This document shows, one piece after another, positions 60,770-64,000 of a stretch of 64,000 bases of DNA. Source of the stretch: Goodfellowiella coeruleoviolacea (GTDB lineage Bacteria; Actinomycetota; Actinomycetes; Mycobacteriales; Pseudonocardiaceae). The DNA is taken from positions 186,001-250,000 of the forward strand of contig NZ_JAMTCK010000006.1 in the NCBI RefSeq assembly GCF_024171785.1. Direction: 5' to 3'. The notes beneath the pieces are model-generated. The model made no database searches. It was not told where the DNA came from and saw nothing but the letters and a program-made list of their open reading frames with translations. A program made the translations under genes and the position numbers. Positions within the stretch are counted from its first letter, which is position 1. Each line of letters starts with the position of its first letter.

Positions 60770-60847
60770 GTGCACACGTTGCTGACCAAGCGCCGCGCGG
60801 TTGACCTGTGCCGCGTTGACAGCAGCCTGTGTCGGTCGACGCGCTGA
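60770..60847 (+). CDS. Cys-containing leader peptide of the sulfur operon (25 aa)
   Basis: The ORF starts at a GTG and reads VHTLLTKRRAVDLCRVDSSL then CRSTR. A TAGTCT box lies 7 bases upstream, so the mRNA is leaderless. The pattern basic-RR-x-VDLCRV-x-S-x-x-C is that of leader peptides found before sulfur/cysteine genes in actinobacteria. Ribosome stalling at the Cys codons when cysteine is scarce probably controls the downstream genes. It is missed by length-based gene calling. Confidence 0.75.
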   Translation: MHTLLTKRRAVDLCRVDSSLCRSTR

Positions 60848-60962
60848 CCGGGCGGTAACCCGGCTGCCCCTGCCGCGCACGGCAGTTCTTCCCGCCCGCG
60901 CGCGGGCACGCCACCTGCCGCCCCTGACGGACTTGAGAAGTGTCCAACGTCAGGAGGTCGTC

Positions 60963-61394
60963 GTGTCGCCAGACTCACCCGTTGATCCTCGAGGCCCGCG
61001 GTTCTCCGCCTGGATCACCACCGCCGTGCTCGCCGTTGTGCTGGTGACCGGCTGGTGGCGGTTACTGGCCGCGCAGACCGTGCTGTTCGCGATGTGCGCC
61101 TTCATCAGCCTCAAGCTCAACCCGTGGGGACACGTCTACCGGCGCGTGGTGCAGCCCAGGCTGCGCCCGACGACCGAACGCGAGCCGGCGGCGCCGCTGC
61201 GCTTCGCCCAGGGTGTCGGCTTCGTGTTCGCGCTGATCGGCACGGTCGGCTACGCGGCCGGTCTGCCCGTGGTCGGCATGGTGGCCACGGCCGGTGCCCT
61301 GGTCGCCGCGTTTCTCAACGCCGCGTTCGGCCTGTGCCTCGGCTGCCAGATGTACCTGCTGATCCGCAGGTACGCGCCAGCGCCGGGCAGGTGA
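60963..61394 (+). CDS. DUF4395 membrane protein
   Basis: The protein has 143 residues with four hydrophobic stretches (WITTAVLAVVLVTGWWRLLA, FVFALIGTVGYAAGLPVVGM). It ends with GLCLGCQMYLLIRRYAP, a Cys-x2-Cys in the membrane typical of DUF4395. These proteins are linked with sulfur-transfer operons. The GTG at 60963 has AGGAGG upstream. Confidence 0.87.
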   Translation: MSPDSPVDPRGPRFSAWITTAVLAVVLVTGWWRLLAAQTVLFAMCAFISLKLNPWGHVYRRVVQPRLRPTTEREPAAPLRFAQGVGFVFALIGTVGYAAGLPVVGMVATAGALVAAFLNAAFGLCLGCQMYLLIRRYAPAPGR

Positions 61395-61484
61395 GCGCCG
61401 GTCGGCCCGGGCAGCAGGGCGCCGGTCACCGACGAAGCGTCCATCGCAGACAGAAGAAGAACCACGAGATACAGGAGCCGCTTG

Positions 61485-62330
61485 ATGAGCCGTGAGAACG
61501 TACTGGTCTCGGCCGAGTGGGTCGAGCAGAACCTGGAGACGCCAGGGGTGGTGTTCGTCGAGGTCGACGAGGACACCACCGCGTACGACGCCGGCCACAT
61601 CCCCGGGGCGGTGAAGATCGACTGGAAGAACGAGCTGCAGGACCCGGTGCGGCGTGACTTCGTCGACCGGGCCGGCTTCGAGAAGCTGCTGTCGGCCAAG
61701 GGCATCGCCAACGGCGACAACGTGATCCTGTACGGCGGCAACAACAACTGGTTCGCCGCCTACGCCTACTGGTACTTCAAGCTCTACGGGCACGACCAGG
61801 TCAAGCTGCTCGACGGCGGCCGCAAGAAGTGGGAGCTGGACGGCCGCCCGCTCAGCACCGAGCCGGTGGAGCGGGCCGCCACCAGCTACACCGCCAAGGA
61901 GCAGGACGCCTCGATCCGCGCGTTCCGCGACGAGGTGGTCGCCGCCATCGGCACCAAGAACCTGGTGGACGTGCGTTCCCCGGACGAGTTCGCCGGCAAG
62001 CTGCTGGCACCGGCCCACCTGCCGCAGGAGGCGGCGCAGCGGGCCGGGCACATCCCGTCCGCGGTGAACGTGCCGTGGAGCAAGGCGGCCAACGAGGACG
62101 GCACCTTCAAGTCCAACGAGGAACTGCGCGCGCTGTACGCGGAGGCCGGCCTGGACGAGGGGAAGTCCACCATCGCCTACTGCCGGATCGGTGAGCGCTC
62201 CTCGCACACCTGGTTCGCCCTGCACGAGCTGCTCGGCTACGAGGACGTGAAGAACTACGACGGCTCGTGGACCGAGTACGGCTCGCTGGTCGGCGTGCCG
62301 GTCGAACTCGGCTCGGGCAAGGAGTCCTGA
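61485..62330 (+). CDS. Thiosulfate sulfurtransferase (rhodanese, CysA2/SseA family)
   Basis: The protein has 281 residues with two rhodanese domains. The first has GHIPGAVKIDWKNEL, the second has active-site Cys233 in AYCRIGERSSHTWF. It moves sulfur from thiosulfate to a thiol acceptor. In mycobacteria the orthologue CysA2 is joined to SseC, as here. The ATG at 61485 has GGAG eight bases upstream. Confidence 0.95.
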   Translation: MSRENVLVSAEWVEQNLETPGVVFVEVDEDTTAYDAGHIPGAVKIDWKNELQDPVRRDFVDRAGFEKLLSAKGIANGDNVILYGGNNNWFAAYAYWYFKLYGHDQVKLLDGGRKKWELDGRPLSTEPVERAATSYTAKEQDASIRAFRDEVVAAIGTKNLVDVRSPDEFAGKLLAPAHLPQEAAQRAGHIPSAVNVPWSKAANEDGTFKSNEELRALYAEAGLDEGKSTIAYCRIGERSSHTWFALHELLGYEDVKNYDGSWTEYGSLVGVPVELGSGKES

Positions 62331-62417
62331 CCACACCAGCACGGACCAGCGACCCACCGCGGGCGGCAGCCGCTGGTGGCAGCCGCTGGCGGGCGACGAC
62401 CGGAACGAGGAGAAGGC

Positions 62418-62723
62418 ATGGATGGATGCGGAGCGCCTGAGCAGGGTGTGCCCCTGCCGGCCGGCGTGAACCTGGACGAGCAGACCGTGCTGGCCGGCAA
62501 GGTGCTGGCCGGCGGAACCCCGGTGGGCGGCGCGTTCGTCCGGCTGCTCGACTCGTCCGGGGAGTTCACCGCCGAGGTGGTGTCCTCGGCCGAGGGTGAC
62601 TTCCGGTTCTTCGCCGCACCCGGCGGGTGGACCGTGCGCGCGCTGCACCGGCAGGGCAACGGGCAGGCCGAGGTCACCGCGGCCGGGCCCGGACTGCACA
62701 CGGTCGAGGTGGCCGTGGCCTGA
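62418..62723 (+). CDS. sseC: DUF1416 protein (SseC)
   Basis: The protein has 101 residues, typical: a Cys near the N-terminus (MDGCGAPEQGV) and a beta-sandwich with LAGKVLAGGTPVGGAFVRLL and DFRFFAAPGGWTVRAL. It follows the sulfurtransferase, a conserved pairing whose exact function is unsettled. The ATG has GAGGAG upstream. Confidence 0.93.
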   Translation: MDGCGAPEQGVPLPAGVNLDEQTVLAGKVLAGGTPVGGAFVRLLDSSGEFTAEVVSSAEGDFRFFAAPGGWTVRALHRQGNGQAEVTAAGPGLHTVEVAVA

Positions 62724-62968
62724 CCGCCACCCGCGTCGAGGTGGCCGTGGCCCGATCAGCACCACCTCGGCCGCGGTCGGCGTCGGCCGTCGTCGGCCGG
62801 CGTCGGCTTGGTCGCGGGGCCTGGGCGAGTGGCACGCCCAGGCCCCGACCGCTGTCCTGACCGCTGTTCCGGCCGCTGTTCCCGGCCGGTGTCGGGGCGG
62901 CCACGGCGTGATCCAACGCTCGTCCCGCCGTCGGCGCGGCGGGCTGGGTGGCCGGTTATCCTCAGCGG

Positions 62969-63079
62969 GTGGAGCACTTCGCTGAGTACGTCTTTACGAC
63001 CCTGATGATCGTCGTCGTGATCGGCGTGGTCTGGTTCGCCGGTTACGTTCTCTACCGGCTCTACAGCGACCAGCGCTGA
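62969..63079 (+). CDS. Small single-pass membrane protein (36 aa)
   Basis: The ORF starts at a GTG and reads VEHFAEYVFTTLMIVVVIGV, followed by VWFAGYVLYRLYSDQR. One membrane helix with a charged C-terminus. A TTATCC box about 7 bases upstream suggests a leaderless start. It is too short for standard gene calling but the hydrophobic helix flanked by charged residues and position upstream of the nitrobindin gene make it likely real. Confidence 0.6.
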   Translation: MEHFAEYVFTTLMIVVVIGVVWFAGYVLYRLYSDQR

Positions 63080-63140
63080 CCAGTCGCCGTTGCCCGACTG
63101 GCGCTGCTGACCACCACCTCCCGATCGCGAGACGCCGAGC

Positions 63141-63788
63141 ATGAGCGAGCCCAACAACACCGCCAAGCCAGAGCCGGGCAGTGGGGACGAGGCCCTGCGG
63201 GTCGCCGCCGAGCGCGCCGAGCACACCCGTGCCCGCAACCTGCCGCAGTTCGACGACATGCCCATCCCCGCGGACACGGCCAACCTCCGGCTGGGTCCGG
63301 AACTGCACGAGCGCTGCCTGGCGCTGCTGCCCCTGGTCGGCGTGTGGCGCGGCGAGGGTGAGGTCACCTACCCGTCCCTGGACCGCGACTACCGCTACGG
63401 CCAGCAGATCACCTTCGCCCACGACGGGCGGCCGTTCCTGTACTACGAGGCCCGGTCGTGGCTGCTGGACGAGTCCGGCGGGGTGATCCGGCCGGCGGCC
63501 AGGGAGGTCGGCTGGTGGCGTCCGCAGGAGGACGACACCATCGAGCTGCTGCTGACCCACGCCACCGGCATCGTGGAGATCTTCTACGGCCGGCCGCGCA
63601 GCCAGACGTCGTGGGAGCTGGCCACCGACATCGTGATGCGTACGGCCACGGCCAAGGAGGTCAACGCGGCCCAGCGGCTGTACGGCCTGGTCGACGGCGG
63701 CGACCTGGCCTACGTGGAGGAACGCGCCATGGTCGGCCAGTCCATGCAGCCGCACACCTCGGCCCGCCTGCGCCGCGTGGTGGGCTGA
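63141..63788 (+). CDS. Nitrobindin-like FABP-family protein
   Basis: The protein has 215 residues. The lipocalin-like motif LVGVWRGEGEVTYP and VGWWRPQEDDTIELLLTHAT, with a C-terminal MQPHTSARLRRV (His), match the heme-binding nitrobindin/Rv0813c family. It may bind heme and nitric oxide. Its place after the sulfur genes matches the mycobacterial order. The ATG has GCCGAGC upstream. Confidence 0.92.
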   Translation: MSEPNNTAKPEPGSGDEALRVAAERAEHTRARNLPQFDDMPIPADTANLRLGPELHERCLALLPLVGVWRGEGEVTYPSLDRDYRYGQQITFAHDGRPFLYYEARSWLLDESGGVIRPAAREVGWWRPQEDDTIELLLTHATGIVEIFYGRPRSQTSWELATDIVMRTATAKEVNAAQRLYGLVDGGDLAYVEERAMVGQSMQPHTSARLRRVVG

Positions 63789-63893
63789 CGCCGGGCGAGC
63801 TGACGCCGGGCGAGTTGACCTCGGGTGAGCTTGACCTCGGGTGAGCTTGACCTCGGGTGAGCTTGACCTCGGGTGAGCTGACACCGGGACGCG
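63784..63893. repeat. Seven tandem copies of a 15-16 bp repeat
   Basis: The units GCTGACGCCGGGCGA (twice), GTTGACCTCGGGTGA and GCTTGACCTCGGGTGA (three times), then GCTGACACCGGG, are adjacent, just after the nitrobindin stop. Copies vary between 15 and 16 bp. The remainder to 64000 has no supported gene. Confidence 0.85.
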
Positions 63894-64000
63894 CCGGAGC
63901 CGCCGGACGGATGCGGCCGGGCGAGCGGGGCGGCGGAGTGTATCCCGGTTCACGCGTGACGCCGGCACGATCAGCCGATCGGGGCGGCAGTTGTGCACAG

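Noticed and set aside
1-64000. CRISPR arrays, rRNA genes and insertion sequences
   Set aside because: No spaced direct repeats, no rRNA-like sequence and no transposase motif were recognised. The tandem repeats found have no spacers.

Overview
This is a GC-rich (by eye about 70 percent) chromosomal window from a filamentous actinomycete, most likely of the Pseudonocardiales. The evidence for this is mycothiol biosynthesis (mshD), type VII secretion satellites (EspG, PPE-like, DUF3558), a SapB-type class III lanthipeptide, GTG and apparently leaderless starts, and gene order at the right end that matches the mycobacterial dus-LCP-phoU-pst-mshD-glnR-like-DUF2993-thioredoxin-sulfurtransferase-DUF1416-nitrobindin neighbourhood. 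I cannot name the genus.

Layout. 1-4 kb: tail of a Pro/Ala-rich protein, a divergent MocR regulator and YczE-type membrane protein pair, and a PP2C-like protein. 4.0-4.7 kb: three DnaA-box-like sites and a Glu-Asp-Phe tRNA operon on the minus strand with a visible promoter and terminator. 5-12 kb: a gamma-butyrolactone-receptor-like TetR regulator with a candidate ARE operator, a candidate 6C-like small RNA, a cold-shock protein, an L,D-transpeptidase lipoprotein, an MpaB-like oxygenase with a DinB-like protein, and an AraC regulator. 12.6-19.3 kb: a class III lanthipeptide operon (LanKC, a 44-residue SapB-like precursor, two half-size ABC exporters) with a perfect 17-bp hairpin between precursor and exporters. 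19.4-22.6 kb: a compositionally different two-gene unit, a HEPN-like protein translationally coupled to a 911-residue ATPase with a KGGxGR deviant Walker motif and a second P-loop. 22.6-28.8 kb: an imine-reductase-like enzyme and its TetR regulator, an SDR lacking the catalytic Tyr, another TetR, two small coupled genes and an orphan histidine kinase. 28.8-36.1 kb: a 2439-residue highly reducing PKS (KS-AT-DH-MT-ER-KR) that lacks an ACP and has Gly in place of the AT nucleophile Ser. 36.6-38.2 kb: a VapBC module with a GGTACC operator array, a frameshifted DUF6228 pseudogene and tRNA-Lys.

From 38 kb to the right end the content looks like core genome. It holds a DUF6328 membrane protein, a SOD-like secreted protein, dus, a lipoprotein, a GGDEF protein, an LCP ligase with a very long disordered N-terminus, phoU, a four-gene type VII substrate locus, an XRE regulator, the pstSCAB operon (PHO boxes upstream of pstS and phoU), mshD, a GlnR-type regulator, an alpha/beta hydrolase, DUF2993, a thioredoxin, and a sulfur-metabolism operon preceded by a Cys-containing leader peptide. 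The 33 kb between tRNA-Lys and the Glu-Asp-Phe tRNAs, which carries the lanthipeptide, ATPase and PKS loci, looks like accessory DNA inserted into an ancestral tRNA cluster; this is an inference.
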